From NCBI GenBank assembly GCA_965115995.1, contig OZ220472.1:1426001-1490000 (forward strand): 64,000 nt of DNA. The letters run 5' to 3'. Shown one piece after another: positions 35,039 through 44,162 of this stretch. Within the stretch, counting starts at the first letter, position 1, and every line of letters begins with the position of its first letter. Source of the DNA: Poriferisodalis sp026713105. Its GTDB lineage: Bacteria; Actinomycetota; Acidimicrobiia; Acidimicrobiales; Poriferisodalaceae. The notes under the pieces are model-generated. The model was not told where the DNA came from, made no database searches, and saw nothing but the letters and a program-made list of their open reading frames with translations. A program made the translations under genes and the position numbers.

Positions 35039-35983
35039 TCAGCTCGTGCCGAGCAGGATCATTGATGCGGTGTAGATGGCGAGCAGGGCGATGCCGTCGA
35101 TTCGCCCGGCGCGCTTGCCGACGAGGGCGCCGAGGTAGGCCAGCAGGACCACGGCCATCATCGCCCCGATGCCGAGGCCGGTCAGCGACGGCGAATCGAT
35201 GGCGCCGGCGCCCACCAAGCCCATCGCCCCGCCCACCGCGAGGCTGTTGAACACGTTGGAGCCGAACAGGTTGCCCACGATCAGCTCGGTATGGCCTTTG
35301 CGGGCTGCGGCTACGACGGTCGCCAGCTCGGGGAGCGAGGTGCCCAACGCCACCACCGAGAACCCTATGAACCCGCCGCTCAGGCCCCAGGCTTCCGCGA
35401 GGTTGGTGGCGCCTTCGACCGCGAGCTGCGCTCCGACGAGGACGCCGAGGAGGCCCACCACTGCTCTGACGAGGCTTCCCAGCGGCCTCCCGACGTCTTG
35501 AGCGAGGCCGGCGGGCCCCGCGTCGGCCACTGGGTCGTCGTGCGACGACCGAATGAGCCAGACCAGCGTGAGAGCCATCAGCACCGCGAGCAGCCCGCCT
35601 TCGAGCCGGCTGAGGTCGCCGTCTACCACCAGCAAGGCGAAGATGGCAGCGGTCGCCACCGACCACGGAACGTCGCGCCGCAGCGCGGTGCGCGAGAACG
35701 GGATCGGCATCAGCAGCGCGGCCACGCCGAGGCCCAGGCTGAGATTGGCCACGTTCGAGCCGACGATGTTGCCCACGCCGATATCGGGATTGCCGTCGAT
35801 GGCCGCCAGCGACGACACGACCATTTCGGGGGCGGACGTCCCGAAGCCCAGGACCACTGCGCCGATCACGGCGGGCCGCATGCGCAGCGCCGTCGCCAGA
35901 CGCGACGCACCGGCCACGAACTGATCCCCGGCCACCACCAGCAGGACCAGCCCCGCCAGCAGCGCCAGCAAGGCCCAGATCAT
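35039..35983 (-). CDS. Calcium/sodium antiporter (CaCA family, YrbG-like)
   Basis: A 314-residue membrane exchanger with about ten hydrophobic segments. Both ion-binding alpha-repeats are intact: alpha-1 GFGTSAPEMVVSS..GNIVGSNVANL and alpha-2 ALGTSLPELATVV..GNLFGSNVFN. The family exchanges Ca2+ for Na+ or H+ across the inner membrane. The acidic residues in both GTS-PE motifs are present, so it should be active. It is convergent with the MFS gene and lies 36 bp from the start of the next minus-strand gene's 3' end. Confidence 0.93.
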   Translation of the reverse strand: MIWALLALLAGLVLLVVAGDQFVAGASRLATALRMRPAVIGAVVLGFGTSAPEMVVSSLAAIDGNPDIGVGNIVGSNVANLSLGLGVAALLMPIPFSRTALRRDVPWSVATAAIFALLVVDGDLSRLEGGLLAVLMALTLVWLIRSSHDDPVADAGPAGLAQDVGRPLGSLVRAVVGLLGVLVGAQLAVEGATNLAEAWGLSGGFIGFSVVALGTSLPELATVVAAARKGHTELIVGNLFGSNVFNSLAVGGAMGLVGAGAIDSPSLTGLGIGAMMAVVLLAYLGALVGKRAGRIDGIALLAIYTASMILLGTS

Positions 35984-36019
35984 TGCCGAGCAGTTCTCAT
36001 CGAGCGTTGCCGGAGGCTG

Positions 36020-37882
36020 CTAGTGGTTGTGCCGCGGGGTGCCATGGGTGCGGGCGGTGTCGCGGTACTTGACTGCGGGGCGCAGCACCATGCCCTCGTC
36101 GAACTGCGAAACGATCGACCGCTGGATCTCCTGCCACGGGGTGTGCGACGGCGGCACGGGGTAGCCGCCGGCCGCGTCTAGATCAGCCCGGCGCTGGGCC
36201 AGCTCGTCGTCGTCCACCAGCATGTCGGCGCTGCCGCGCCGCAGGTCGATCCGCACACGATCTCCGGTACGCAGCAATGCCAGGCCGCCGCCGACAGCGG
36301 CTTCGGGCGCAGCGTTCAGGATCGACGGCGAGCCTGACGTACCCGACTGGCGACCGTCGCCAATGCAGGGCAGCGAATGCACTCCGCGCACCAGCAACGC
36401 CGCGGGCGGCTGCATGTTGACCACCTCGGCACCGCCGGGATAGCCGACCGGACCGGTGCCGCGCACGAACAGCATGCAGTACTCGTCGATGTCGAGATCG
36501 GGGTTGTCGATGTTGGCCCGGTAGTCCTCCGGCCCGTCGAAGACGATGGCTCGCCCCTCGAACGCATCGGGATTGTCGGGATCTGACAGGTAGCGCTCGC
36601 GGAACTCGTCGGAGATGACGCTCGTCTTCATGATGGCGCTGTCGAACAGATTGCCCGACAGGTTGATGAAGCCGGCATCGGCCAGCAGCGGCTCGCTGGC
36701 CCGCTTGATCACATCGGCGTCCTTGATCTGCGCGTCGGCGCAGTTCTCGCCGATGCTGCGGCCGTTGGCGGTCAGCGCATCGGGGTGCGGCAGCAGCCCG
36801 GAACGCATCAACTCGCCGATCACCGCAGGCACACCACCGGCGTGGTGGTAGTCCTCACCGAGGTACTCGCCGGCCGGCATCAGGTTCACCAGCAGCGGCA
36901 CGGCGAAGCCATGCTTCTGCCAGTCGTCGTTGTCGAGCGGCACACCGAGATGCGCCGCAATCGCGTTCAAATGGATCGGGGCGTTGGTGGAGCCGCCGAT
37001 CGCAGAATTGACCACGATCGCATTCTCGAACGCCTCTCGCGTCATGACATCGGACGGCCGAAGGTCTTCGCGCACCATCTCGACAATGCGCAGGCCTGTG
37101 CGATACGCCATCTGCGCCCGCTCCCGGTATGGCGCAGGAATGGCGGCAGAGCCGGGAAGCTGCATGCCCAAGGTCTCGGCCAGCGAGTTCATCGTGGTCG
37201 CCGTGCCCATGGTGGAGCAGTAGCCCACCGACGGGGCGGAGGATGCCACCAGGTCGATGAAGCCGGTGTCGTCGATCTCGCCGGCTGCATACAGCTCGCG
37301 AGCCTTCCACACCACCGTGCCCGACCCCGTCCGGCGCCCCTCGTGCCAGCCGTTCAGCATCGGGCCAACCGATAGAGCGATCGCCGGCAAGTTCACCGTT
37401 GCAGCGGCCATCAGGCACGCCGGTGTGGTCTTGTCGCAGCCGATCGTGAGCACCACACCGTCGAGCGGATACCCCTGCAGCACCTCGACTAGCCCCAAGT
37501 AGGCCAGATTGCGGTCGAGCGAAGCCGTCGGCCGCTTGCCGGTCTCTTGAATCGGATGCACGCCGAACTCGAACGCAATGCCGCCGGCCTCACGGATGCC
37601 CTCGCGCACCCGCTTGGCCAGCTCGAGATGGTGTCGATTGCACGGCGACAAGTCGGAACCGGTCTGGGCGATGCCGATAATCGGCTTGCCCGACTGCAGC
37701 TCCTCACGCGTCAAACCGAAGTTGGCGTATCGCTCCAGGTAGAGCGCCGACATGAGCGGGTCGCCCTCGATGTCGAACCAGGCCGCCGAGCGCAGTCCGC
37801 CGCGTCCGATGCCGGGATCGGGACCGCCGGCGGGATGCATCGAACGGGGGTCAGTCGCATCTGAGTCTGGTTCGGAAGCCAC
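36020..37882 (-). CDS. IlvD/Edd-family dehydratase (sugar-acid or dihydroxy-acid type)
   Basis: A 620-residue Fe-S dehydratase. It has TIGCDKTTPACLMAA (cluster Cys and Lys), YCSTMGTATTMN (second Cys), VNSAIGGSTNAPIHL, and CIGDGRQSGTSGSPSILN near the C-terminus. The GEDYHHAGGVPAVIGEL segment is characteristic of arabonate/xylonate-type dehydratases. I favour a sugar-acid dehydratase over biosynthetic IlvD, because IlvD normally has different C-terminal blocks. The start is GTG at 37880-37882. It diverges from the aco operon with an 87-bp gap. Confidence 0.85.
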   Translation of the reverse strand: MASEPDSDATDPRSMHPAGGPDPGIGRGGLRSAAWFDIEGDPLMSALYLERYANFGLTREELQSGKPIIGIAQTGSDLSPCNRHHLELAKRVREGIREAGGIAFEFGVHPIQETGKRPTASLDRNLAYLGLVEVLQGYPLDGVVLTIGCDKTTPACLMAAATVNLPAIALSVGPMLNGWHEGRRTGSGTVVWKARELYAAGEIDDTGFIDLVASSAPSVGYCSTMGTATTMNSLAETLGMQLPGSAAIPAPYRERAQMAYRTGLRIVEMVREDLRPSDVMTREAFENAIVVNSAIGGSTNAPIHLNAIAAHLGVPLDNDDWQKHGFAVPLLVNLMPAGEYLGEDYHHAGGVPAVIGELMRSGLLPHPDALTANGRSIGENCADAQIKDADVIKRASEPLLADAGFINLSGNLFDSAIMKTSVISDEFRERYLSDPDNPDAFEGRAIVFDGPEDYRANIDNPDLDIDEYCMLFVRGTGPVGYPGGAEVVNMQPPAALLVRGVHSLPCIGDGRQSGTSGSPSILNAAPEAAVGGGLALLRTGDRVRIDLRRGSADMLVDDDELAQRRADLDAAGGYPVPPSHTPWQEIQRSIVSQFDEGMVLRPAVKYRDTARTHGTPRHNH

Positions 37883-37932
37883 CGGGCCACACTACGCGCC
37901 GCCTGTGACAGCGATGAAGCGCAGAAGGCCCA

Positions 37933-37962
37933 GAACTAGGGTGAACTGCGCTGGAACTAGGG
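37933..37962 (+). promoter_or_regulatory. Phased GAACT repeats upstream of acoA
   Basis: GAACTAGGG occurs at 37933-37941 and 37954-37962, exactly 21 bp apart, with a further GAACT at 37943. The spacing of about 10 and 11 bp puts all three on one face of the helix. The second copy overlaps the acoA ribosome-binding site. It may be an operator, or chance similarity. Confidence 0.35.
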
Positions 37963-37969
37963 GGCACAC

Positions 37970-38962
37970 ATGGATCCGAGTCCGGGAGTACTGCTGGATC
38001 TGCACCGGCGAATGGTGCGCATCCGTCACTTCGAGGAGGCCGCCGGCAAGCTCGCCGAGCAGAACCGGCTGCCCGGTTTCCTGCACCTGTACGTGGGGGA
38101 GGAAGCCGTCGCCGCGGGGGTGTGCGCCAACCTCGACGACGACGACCAGATCAGCTCGACCCACCGGGGACACGGGCACCTCGTGGCCAAAGGCGGCGAC
38201 TACGGCGGGATGATGGCTGAGCTGATGGGCAAGGCCACCGGCTACTGCGGGGGCAAGGGCGGCTCCATGCACATCTGCGACCTCGACCTCGGCATGCTCG
38301 GCGCCAACGGCATCGTGGGTGGCGGCGTGCCGATCGCGGTGGGTGCGGGGTTCGCGAACAAGTACCGGGGAAACGACCGGGTCTCGGTGGTGTTCTTCGG
38401 CGACGGCGCCTCGAACATCGGCGCGTTCCACGAAGCGGCCAACATGGCAGCCGCTCTGACGCTGCCAGTGCTGTTCGTCTGCGAGAACAACGAGTACGGC
38501 GAGTTCACGCCGCGTGATCGCACCATGGCCATCACCGACGTGGTCGACCGTGCCGCCGGTTACGGCATGCCCGGCGCAATCGTCGACGGCATGGATGCGG
38601 TTGCCGTGTGGGAAGCAGCCAACGAGGCCGTGGGCCGGGCCCGCCGGGGCGAAGGCCCCTCGTTCATCGAGGCCAAGACCTACCGTTTCTACAACCACCA
38701 CGGCGTGCAAACGCTCGGCATGAAGTACCGCAGCGACGACGAGCTCGAGCAGTGGAAACAGCGAGACCCGATCGAGCTGTTCGAGGATCGGCTCGCCGCA
38801 GCCGGCGTGCTCGACGCCGGCGGCGCCCAGGCAGTACACGCCGCAGCCGAGGCCGACATCGAGGCGGCCATCGCGTTCGCCGAAGAGAGCCCGCTGCCCG
38901 ATCCCGACAGCCTGCTCGTCGACGTCTACACCCAGCCCGCGCACTCAGGAGTTTCGTCATGA
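37970..38962 (+). CDS. acoA: Acetoin/2-oxoacid dehydrogenase E1 component, alpha subunit
   Basis: A 330-residue thiamine-diphosphate subunit. It has HLYVGEEAVAAGV, STHRGHGH, the GGSMH motif and the ThDP signature GDGASN...NEYGEFT. Together with E1 beta it cleaves acetoin (or decarboxylates a 2-oxoacid) and transfers the acyl group to the E2 lipoyl domain. Acetoin is favoured because acoX, found only with acetoin systems, is in the same operon. The stop overlaps the acoB ATG as ATGA. The promoter is in the 87-bp gap to the divergent dehydratase. Confidence 0.9.
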   Translation: MDPSPGVLLDLHRRMVRIRHFEEAAGKLAEQNRLPGFLHLYVGEEAVAAGVCANLDDDDQISSTHRGHGHLVAKGGDYGGMMAELMGKATGYCGGKGGSMHICDLDLGMLGANGIVGGGVPIAVGAGFANKYRGNDRVSVVFFGDGASNIGAFHEAANMAAALTLPVLFVCENNEYGEFTPRDRTMAITDVVDRAAGYGMPGAIVDGMDAVAVWEAANEAVGRARRGEGPSFIEAKTYRFYNHHGVQTLGMKYRSDDELEQWKQRDPIELFEDRLAAAGVLDAGGAQAVHAAAEADIEAAIAFAEESPLPDPDSLLVDVYTQPAHSGVSS

Positions 38963-39960
38963 CTCAGGCAACCGACCCCAACGGGCGCAGCATCGCCTAC
39001 GGCGCCGCCTTCGCCGAGGGGCTCGCGCAGATGATGGACGACGACCCGGACGTCTTCGTGGCCGGCGAGGATGTCGGCCGGGCCGGGGGAGTGTTCGGCT
39101 CGTTCCGAGGGCTCAACGACCGCTTCGGCGACCTGCGGGTCGTCGACACGCCCATCAGCGAGCAGGCCATCGTGGGTCTCGGCACCGGGGCTGCGGTAAG
39201 CGGTCTGCGCCCAGTGGTCGACCTGATGTTCATGGACTTCATCCTCGTGGCCATGGACCAGATCGTGAACCAGGCGGCGAAGCTGAAGTACATGTTCGGC
39301 GGCAAGGCCACGCTGCCCATGACGATCACCACCAGTGCCGGTGCCGGGCTGTCCGCGGCGGCACAGCACAGCCAGAGCCTCGAGGCGATGCTGTGCCACA
39401 TTCCCGGGCTGAAGGTGGTGATGCCGTCGAACCCGTATGACGCCAAGGGCCTGCTCATTTCGTGCATACGCGACGACAACCCCACCGTGTTCATCAAGCA
39501 CAAGCGGCTGCTGGGTCTCAAAGGCGGCGTGCCCGAAGATATGTACGAGGTGCCGTTGGGATCGGCGAACACCGTGCGATCCGGCGACGACATCACCGTG
39601 GTGACCTACGGCCGGATGGTGCACGAGGCGACGTCGGCTGCGACCGCGTTGGCCGCCGAAGGCGTCGAGTGCGACGTAATCGACCTGCGCACCCTGCAGC
39701 CGCTCGACATCGACACGGTGATCGCCTCGGCCCGCCGGACGAGCCGCGTCGCAGTGGTGCACGAAGCGGTCCGGTTCGGCGGCCTCGGCGGCGAGATTGC
39801 ATCGCAGATCGCTGAGGAAGCCTTCGACTACCTCGATGCACCGATCGAACGCGTCGGCGCACCGTTCAGCCCGGTGCCGTTCAGCCCGGTACTCGAGAAG
39901 GAATGGGTGCCCAACGCCGACATGATCGGCGAGCGAATCCGAGCCCTCGCCGCCGCGTGA
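38959..39960 (+). CDS. acoB: Acetoin/2-oxoacid dehydrogenase E1 component, beta subunit
   Basis: A 333-residue subunit. It has FVAGEDVGRAGGVFGSFRGL, the interface loop DTPISEQAIVGLGTGAAVSGLRPV, the ThDP-contact region and the C-terminal domain DDITVVTYGRMVHEA through VHEAVRFGGLGGEIAS. It forms the alpha2beta2 E1 with AcoA. The ATG at 38959-38961 overlaps acoA. A 5-residue SPVPF duplication (FSPVPFSPV) near the C-terminus is unusual but in frame. acoX follows after 64 bp. Confidence 0.9.
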   Translation: MTQATDPNGRSIAYGAAFAEGLAQMMDDDPDVFVAGEDVGRAGGVFGSFRGLNDRFGDLRVVDTPISEQAIVGLGTGAAVSGLRPVVDLMFMDFILVAMDQIVNQAAKLKYMFGGKATLPMTITTSAGAGLSAAAQHSQSLEAMLCHIPGLKVVMPSNPYDAKGLLISCIRDDNPTVFIKHKRLLGLKGGVPEDMYEVPLGSANTVRSGDDITVVTYGRMVHEATSAATALAAEGVECDVIDLRTLQPLDIDTVIASARRTSRVAVVHEAVRFGGLGGEIASQIAEEAFDYLDAPIERVGAPFSPVPFSPVLEKEWVPNADMIGERIRALAAA

Positions 39961-40024
39961 GGCGGGCACCCGTCGGCCGGGTAGTCACGCGGGCTGAGTG
40001 GCTGGCTGAGTGGCTGCCAACTCG

Positions 40025-41248
40025 ATGACGCCGATGGAACGACCGCCCGGCAACGCAGTGGGCATCGTTGCCAACCCGCTCGCCGGCAAAGACCTCAGAC
40101 GCCTGACCTCGGGCGCCACACCGGTCTCGGACGCAGTCAAGATCGGCGCGATCCGCCGCGCTGTCGTGGGCGCAGTGGAGGGCGGGGCAAACCGTGTGCT
40201 GATCAGCGGCGACCGGGCACGGCTGGGGGAGCGAGCCCTGGCAGGGCTGAGGCTGCCGCCGACTGGGGAGGGCTCCGGTAGCGCTGTGCCGCACGCCGAG
40301 GTGCTGGCGGCGCATGGCTGGCATAACGGCCGTGATTCGCAACTGGCCGCCGCACAGTTCCGCGATCAGGGGGTGGGGGCGGTGATTGCGCTCGGCGGCG
40401 ACGGCACCCAGCGCGATGTCGCCAAGGGCTGGCGACACGTGCCGCTGGTGCCGCTGGCGGTCGGCACCAACAACGTGTTCCCGCTCCAACTTGAGGCCAC
40501 GGTCGCCGGCTTCGCCGCGGGAGCAGTGGCGAGCGGCTGGGCCGGCGTAGCCGAAGTCACATCGCAGGCAAAGATCATCGACGTCACGCTGGAGGCTGAG
40601 CCCGTGGGCGAAGCTGTGGCCCGAACGGCCCGTGATCCCAATCGCATGAGAATTGGGGAACAAGAGCGGGAAGCAACTGGTGCGGCAGCGAGAAGCCTCG
40701 TTAGTTCGCGCATGCCCGTGGAGGGGAGCTCGCACGCCGATGTTGCGCTCGTGGACGTATGCCTGGTGCGGGGATCGTTCGTGGGCGCACGCGCGGTGTG
40801 GGAGTCGGCATCGGTGAGCGAGATCGTCGCTGCGATCGCCGAGCCGGACTCGGTGGGGCTGTCCGCCATCGCTGCGGCCGTGGTCCCAGTTCGACGACAC
40901 GAGACCGGCGCGGCCCATGTGCGCCTGGGATGTACGCCGGGCTCGGGATCAGCACCGGGCGGCAGGCGAATCCGGGCAGCCGTGATGCCCGGCAGCTATT
41001 CCGACATCGACATTGCCCTGTGCGAGCGGCTGGCGTTCGGCCAGCCCGTCACGCTGCGCGGCCCCGGCGTGCTGGCCCTGGACGGGGAGCGAGAGATCGT
41101 GCTGGGCGCCGGCGAACGGGCGACGATCACCGTCAACCCCGACGGGCCGCATGTGATCGACGTGGGCGCAGCGGTTGCGGCGGCGCAGCGACGGCGCTAC
41201 CCCTTCAGCCCTGCGCCCGCGGGACGAGGGGACTTCGATGGCCGTTGA
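40025..41248 (+). CDS. acoX: AcoX-family (ATP-NAD kinase-like) acetoin catabolism protein with repeat A insertion
   Basis: A 407-residue protein of the AcoX/NAD-kinase-like fold. It starts VGIVANPLAGKDLRRL and has the kinase glycine-rich motif ALGGDGTQRDV and NVFPLQLEATVAG. Its exact role in acetoin breakdown is unsettled. Residues about 190-230 are encoded by repeat A3, an in-frame segment between the strands KIIDVTLE and DVALVDVCLV, where known AcoX has only a short turn. That explains a length above the usual 330-360 residues. The ATG at 40025 is preferred over a GTG at 40010. Its stop overlaps acoC by 11 bases. Confidence 0.82.
   Translation: MTPMERPPGNAVGIVANPLAGKDLRRLTSGATPVSDAVKIGAIRRAVVGAVEGGANRVLISGDRARLGERALAGLRLPPTGEGSGSAVPHAEVLAAHGWHNGRDSQLAAAQFRDQGVGAVIALGGDGTQRDVAKGWRHVPLVPLAVGTNNVFPLQLEATVAGFAAGAVASGWAGVAEVTSQAKIIDVTLEAEPVGEAVARTARDPNRMRIGEQEREATGAAARSLVSSRMPVEGSSHADVALVDVCLVRGSFVGARAVWESASVSEIVAAIAEPDSVGLSAIAAAVVPVRRHETGAAHVRLGCTPGSGSAPGGRRIRAAVMPGSYSDIDIALCERLAFGQPVTLRGPGVLALDGEREIVLGAGERATITVNPDGPHVIDVGAAVAAAQRRRYPFSPAPAGRGDFDGR
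40592..40713. repeat. Repeat family A, copy A3, inside acoX
   Basis: This 122-bp segment aligns with A1/A2 in the same strand orientation: GAGGCTGAGCC, GGCGAAGC-GTGGCCCGA-CGGCCCGTGA, then AACAAGAGCGGGAA-CAACTGGT and GCGCAT. It has 14 extra bases, including CCCAAT and ATTGGG that can form a hairpin. It keeps an open frame within acoX and is more diverged than A1 and A2. Confidence 0.7.
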
Positions 41249-42884
41249 GTTTGCGATGCCGAAGCTCGGCCTGACGATGGAGTCGGGCACGATCCTGCGT
41301 TGGCTCGTGCCCGACCGCGCCGAGGTCATCTCGGGGCAGTCGGTGCTGCTGGTGGAAACCGACAAGGTCGAGACCGAGATCGAGTCTTCGGGCAGCGGCG
41401 TGCTGGCCCAGACCGGCGACGTAGGCGAGGAGTACCTCTGCGGCGTGAGGATCGGCTGGTTGCTGGAGGCCGGCGAGGAACCGCCGGCTAGTGACACTGC
41501 GCCGGCTGGCTCGCCGGCCGCTGCTCCAGTGCAGGCCGGCGGAGCTCCAGCGCCCCCAGGCTCCGCCCAACCTGCTGCCACCCCGGCTGGGCAAGGCTCC
41601 CCCCGACCTGCTGCCGCGCCGGTGCGCGCTCCGGGTGAGCGCATCCTGGCGTCGCCGGCGGCCAAGCGGCTGGCCCGTGAGCTCGAGGTCGAGTTGGCAG
41701 CAGTCGCAGGGTCAGGACCCAAGGGCCGCATCACCGAGCGAGATGTTCGAGCGGCGAACGCGGCACCGCAAGCAGCCGATCCGGCAACCGTCGGGGGATC
41801 CACGGCGCCCGGGCCAGGAGTATCGGCACCGTCGCCGGCAGCGGGGTCGCCGACGCTTGGGCCGGATGGGTCGGTGCAGCCGCCGGCGACGCTCGCTGCG
41901 CGGCAGCTTGCCGACCTGCTCGGCGCCGACCTGCGTGGTGTGCAAGCCAGCGCAGCCGATGGACGCATCTCACGAGCCGATGTAGCCGCCTATGTCAGAA
42001 CGCTCCTGTCCGGACTGAGTGCCGGTGCTCCCACCCCTTCGGGGCGGACCGCGGAGTTTGCGGGCGAAACGTCCCGAAAATCCGCGGCGTCCGATCCGGC
42101 ACCGCCTTTGACGCAGACGCCGTCAGAGCAGATCCCGCTGCGCGGCATGCGGGGCGTGATCGCGGAGCGCATGAGCGCGTCCCTGCGCTCGATGGCCCAG
42201 CTCACGCTCACGATGGATGTCGACATGAGTGCCGTCGTGGCGGAACGGAAAGCGCTCGCCACAGCTGCCCGCAGTGGCGACGCCGATGGCCGTGACGATG
42301 CCAAAGACGGTGGTGGCGCCGCCAACCGTGGTGTTACCGGCGAACCTGAAACCGGCGCAGCATCAACAAGTGCAGTGGTGCCCGGCTACACCGATTTCGT
42401 GGTTGCTGCTGTCGCGGCAGCGTTGGGGGAGCACCCGCGGGTGAATTCTCAAGTCACCGACGATGCGGTTGCGCTCCTGCCACACATACATATCGGGCTC
42501 GCCGTTGCGCTCGACGACGGCCTGCTCGTGCCGGTCGTCCGGGATGCCGACCGCCTCAGCCTCGACGAGATTGCGGCGGAGACCACGCGACTCGCCACCG
42601 GGGCCCGCGACGGCACGCTGGGCTACGACGACTACCAGGGCGCCACATTCACGGTGACCGCCTTGGGCATGTTCGGCGTGGACGCTTTCACGCCGATCAT
42701 CAATGCGCCGAACACGGCGATCTTGGGCGTCGGCCGCATCCGTGAAGACACCGTCTGGTCAGATGGCAACCCGGCAGCCCGCCCGACGCTCACGCTCTCG
42801 CTGACCTGGGACCACCGGGCCTTCGACGGCGCTCCCGCAGCCCGTTTCGCCGGAGCAGTCCGCGACTGGCTCGAATCCCGCTAG
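41238..42884 (+). CDS. acoC: Dihydrolipoamide acyltransferase E2 component
   Basis: A 548-residue E2. The N-terminal lipoyl domain has the modified Lys in ETDKVETEIES (about residue 41). An Ala/Pro linker follows, then two peripheral-subunit-binding domains (ASPAAKRLARELEVEL..GRITERDV at about 135-173 and TLAARQLADLLGADL..GRISRADV at about 215-252). The catalytic domain starts near residue 298 and ends with the active-site motif WDHRAFDGAPAARF. It moves the acyl group to CoA. Two binding domains in a one-lipoyl E2 is unusual. No E3 is in the window. The catalytic domain has a Gly/Asp-rich insertion near residue 350. Confidence 0.88.
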   Translation: MAVEFAMPKLGLTMESGTILRWLVPDRAEVISGQSVLLVETDKVETEIESSGSGVLAQTGDVGEEYLCGVRIGWLLEAGEEPPASDTAPAGSPAAAPVQAGGAPAPPGSAQPAATPAGQGSPRPAAAPVRAPGERILASPAAKRLARELEVELAAVAGSGPKGRITERDVRAANAAPQAADPATVGGSTAPGPGVSAPSPAAGSPTLGPDGSVQPPATLAARQLADLLGADLRGVQASAADGRISRADVAAYVRTLLSGLSAGAPTPSGRTAEFAGETSRKSAASDPAPPLTQTPSEQIPLRGMRGVIAERMSASLRSMAQLTLTMDVDMSAVVAERKALATAARSGDADGRDDAKDGGGAANRGVTGEPETGAASTSAVVPGYTDFVVAAVAAALGEHPRVNSQVTDDAVALLPHIHIGLAVALDDGLLVPVVRDADRLSLDEIAAETTRLATGARDGTLGYDDYQGATFTVTALGMFGVDAFTPIINAPNTAILGVGRIREDTVWSDGNPAARPTLTLSLTWDHRAFDGAPAARFAGAVRDWLESR

Positions 42885-42894
42885 CCCGTGCCGC

Positions 42895-44058
42895 TCAGAC
42901 GTCTGCGTAGCTGCGCTTGGCGACCTCTTCGAGCATGACCTCGGTGGCGCCGCCGCCGATCGGCAGGATGCGGGCATCGCGGCACATCCGCTCGATCGTC
43001 GACTCGCGCATGTAGCCCATGCCGCCGTGGAACTGCATGCAGTCGTACATGACGCGGTTGACGACCTCGGCCCCGAATGCCTTCACACCCGACATCTCCT
43101 TGGTGGCGTCGATGCCCTGCTCAGCCAGCCATGCAGCGTGGTACATCGAGGCCCGCGCCGCGTCTACCTGCGCCTGGTTCATCGCCATGCGTTGACGGAT
43201 CGCGCCCAGGTCGTACAACGAGCTGCCGAACGCCTTGCGCTGCTGGGTGTAGGCGTTGGTCAGGTCGATCGCGACCTGAGCTGCACCGATGCCCATGCCC
43301 ACTATCACCATCCGCTCGTTCTGGAAGTTCGCCATGGCGGCGTAGAAGCCACGGTGCACCTCGCCGAGCAGATGATCGCCGGGAAGCCACACGTCGTTCA
43401 GCACCAGCTCGGCAGTATCCGAGCAGCGCCAGCCGTGCTTGTCGAGCTTGCGGGCCACTTCGAAGCCCTCGGCCGCGGTCGGCACCAGGAACATGGAGAT
43501 CCCGTAGCGGTCGTCGGGATTGGTGCGCGCTGCCAGTGCGATCACATCGCCGTACACGGCACCGGTGATGAAGGTCTTGGTGCCGTTGAGACGCCAGCCG
43601 TCGCCGTCGGGAACCGCGGTGGTGCGCAGCCCCGCCACGTCGGAACCTGCGTCGGGCTCGGTCACCCCGATGCACATCATGGTGTCGCCCGACTGGATCG
43701 ACGGCAGCCAGTGCTCGAGCTGGGTTTCGGAGCCTGCATTGAGCAAGTGCGGCAGTGCCATGTCGGTGTGCACCAAGATGTTCGCCTCGAAGCCAGCGAA
43801 CGTCGAGGTGCCGAGCGCCTCGGCAAAGGTCGCCGAAGCGAGCGGGCCGAGCCCGAGACCGCCCCACCGCTCGGGGACGCGCAGCGAGAACATCCCCAGC
43901 TCGCCCATGCGCTTGTAGATCTCACGCGGGACCTGCCCGGTTTCCTCCCACGCATCGCCGACTGGTGTGACCTCATTGGCCACGAACGCGACCGTCTGTT
44001 CGTAGATCGCCTCCAGCTCATCGCTCATGTAGATGTTGCGATTGACGGTCATGCTCAC
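42895..44058 (-). CDS. Acyl-CoA dehydrogenase
   Basis: A 387-residue flavoprotein of normal length. It has MMCIGVTEPDAGSDVAGL and WRLNGTKTFITGA in the FAD-binding middle domain, AYTQQRKAFGSSL in the C-terminal domain, and the ending QFHGGMGYMRESTIERMCRDARILPIGGGATEVMLEEVAKR. The Glu in TEVM is the expected base or its equivalent. Its substrate is an unknown acyl-CoA. It is convergent with acoC (10-bp gap). An ATG two codons downstream is an alternative start. Confidence 0.92.
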   Translation of the reverse strand: MSMTVNRNIYMSDELEAIYEQTVAFVANEVTPVGDAWEETGQVPREIYKRMGELGMFSLRVPERWGGLGLGPLASATFAEALGTSTFAGFEANILVHTDMALPHLLNAGSETQLEHWLPSIQSGDTMMCIGVTEPDAGSDVAGLRTTAVPDGDGWRLNGTKTFITGAVYGDVIALAARTNPDDRYGISMFLVPTAAEGFEVARKLDKHGWRCSDTAELVLNDVWLPGDHLLGEVHRGFYAAMANFQNERMVIVGMGIGAAQVAIDLTNAYTQQRKAFGSSLYDLGAIRQRMAMNQAQVDAARASMYHAAWLAEQGIDATKEMSGVKAFGAEVVNRVMYDCMQFHGGMGYMRESTIERMCRDARILPIGGGATEVMLEEVAKRSYADV

Positions 44059-44162
44059 TCACTGCCTCCGAGATGTGCCGTCCGCAGTGCGTCCACCTGC
44101 GGCGATCTCACGATACGAGCATCACCGCCGAGCGCGCCCGGCGGTGCCTGTCGACGCGTGAT

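Noticed and set aside
38608..38958. A long N-terminal extension of acoB
   Set aside because: The extension overlaps acoA out of frame and is Arg-rich. The ATG at 38959 gives the normal E1 beta start and overlaps the acoA stop.
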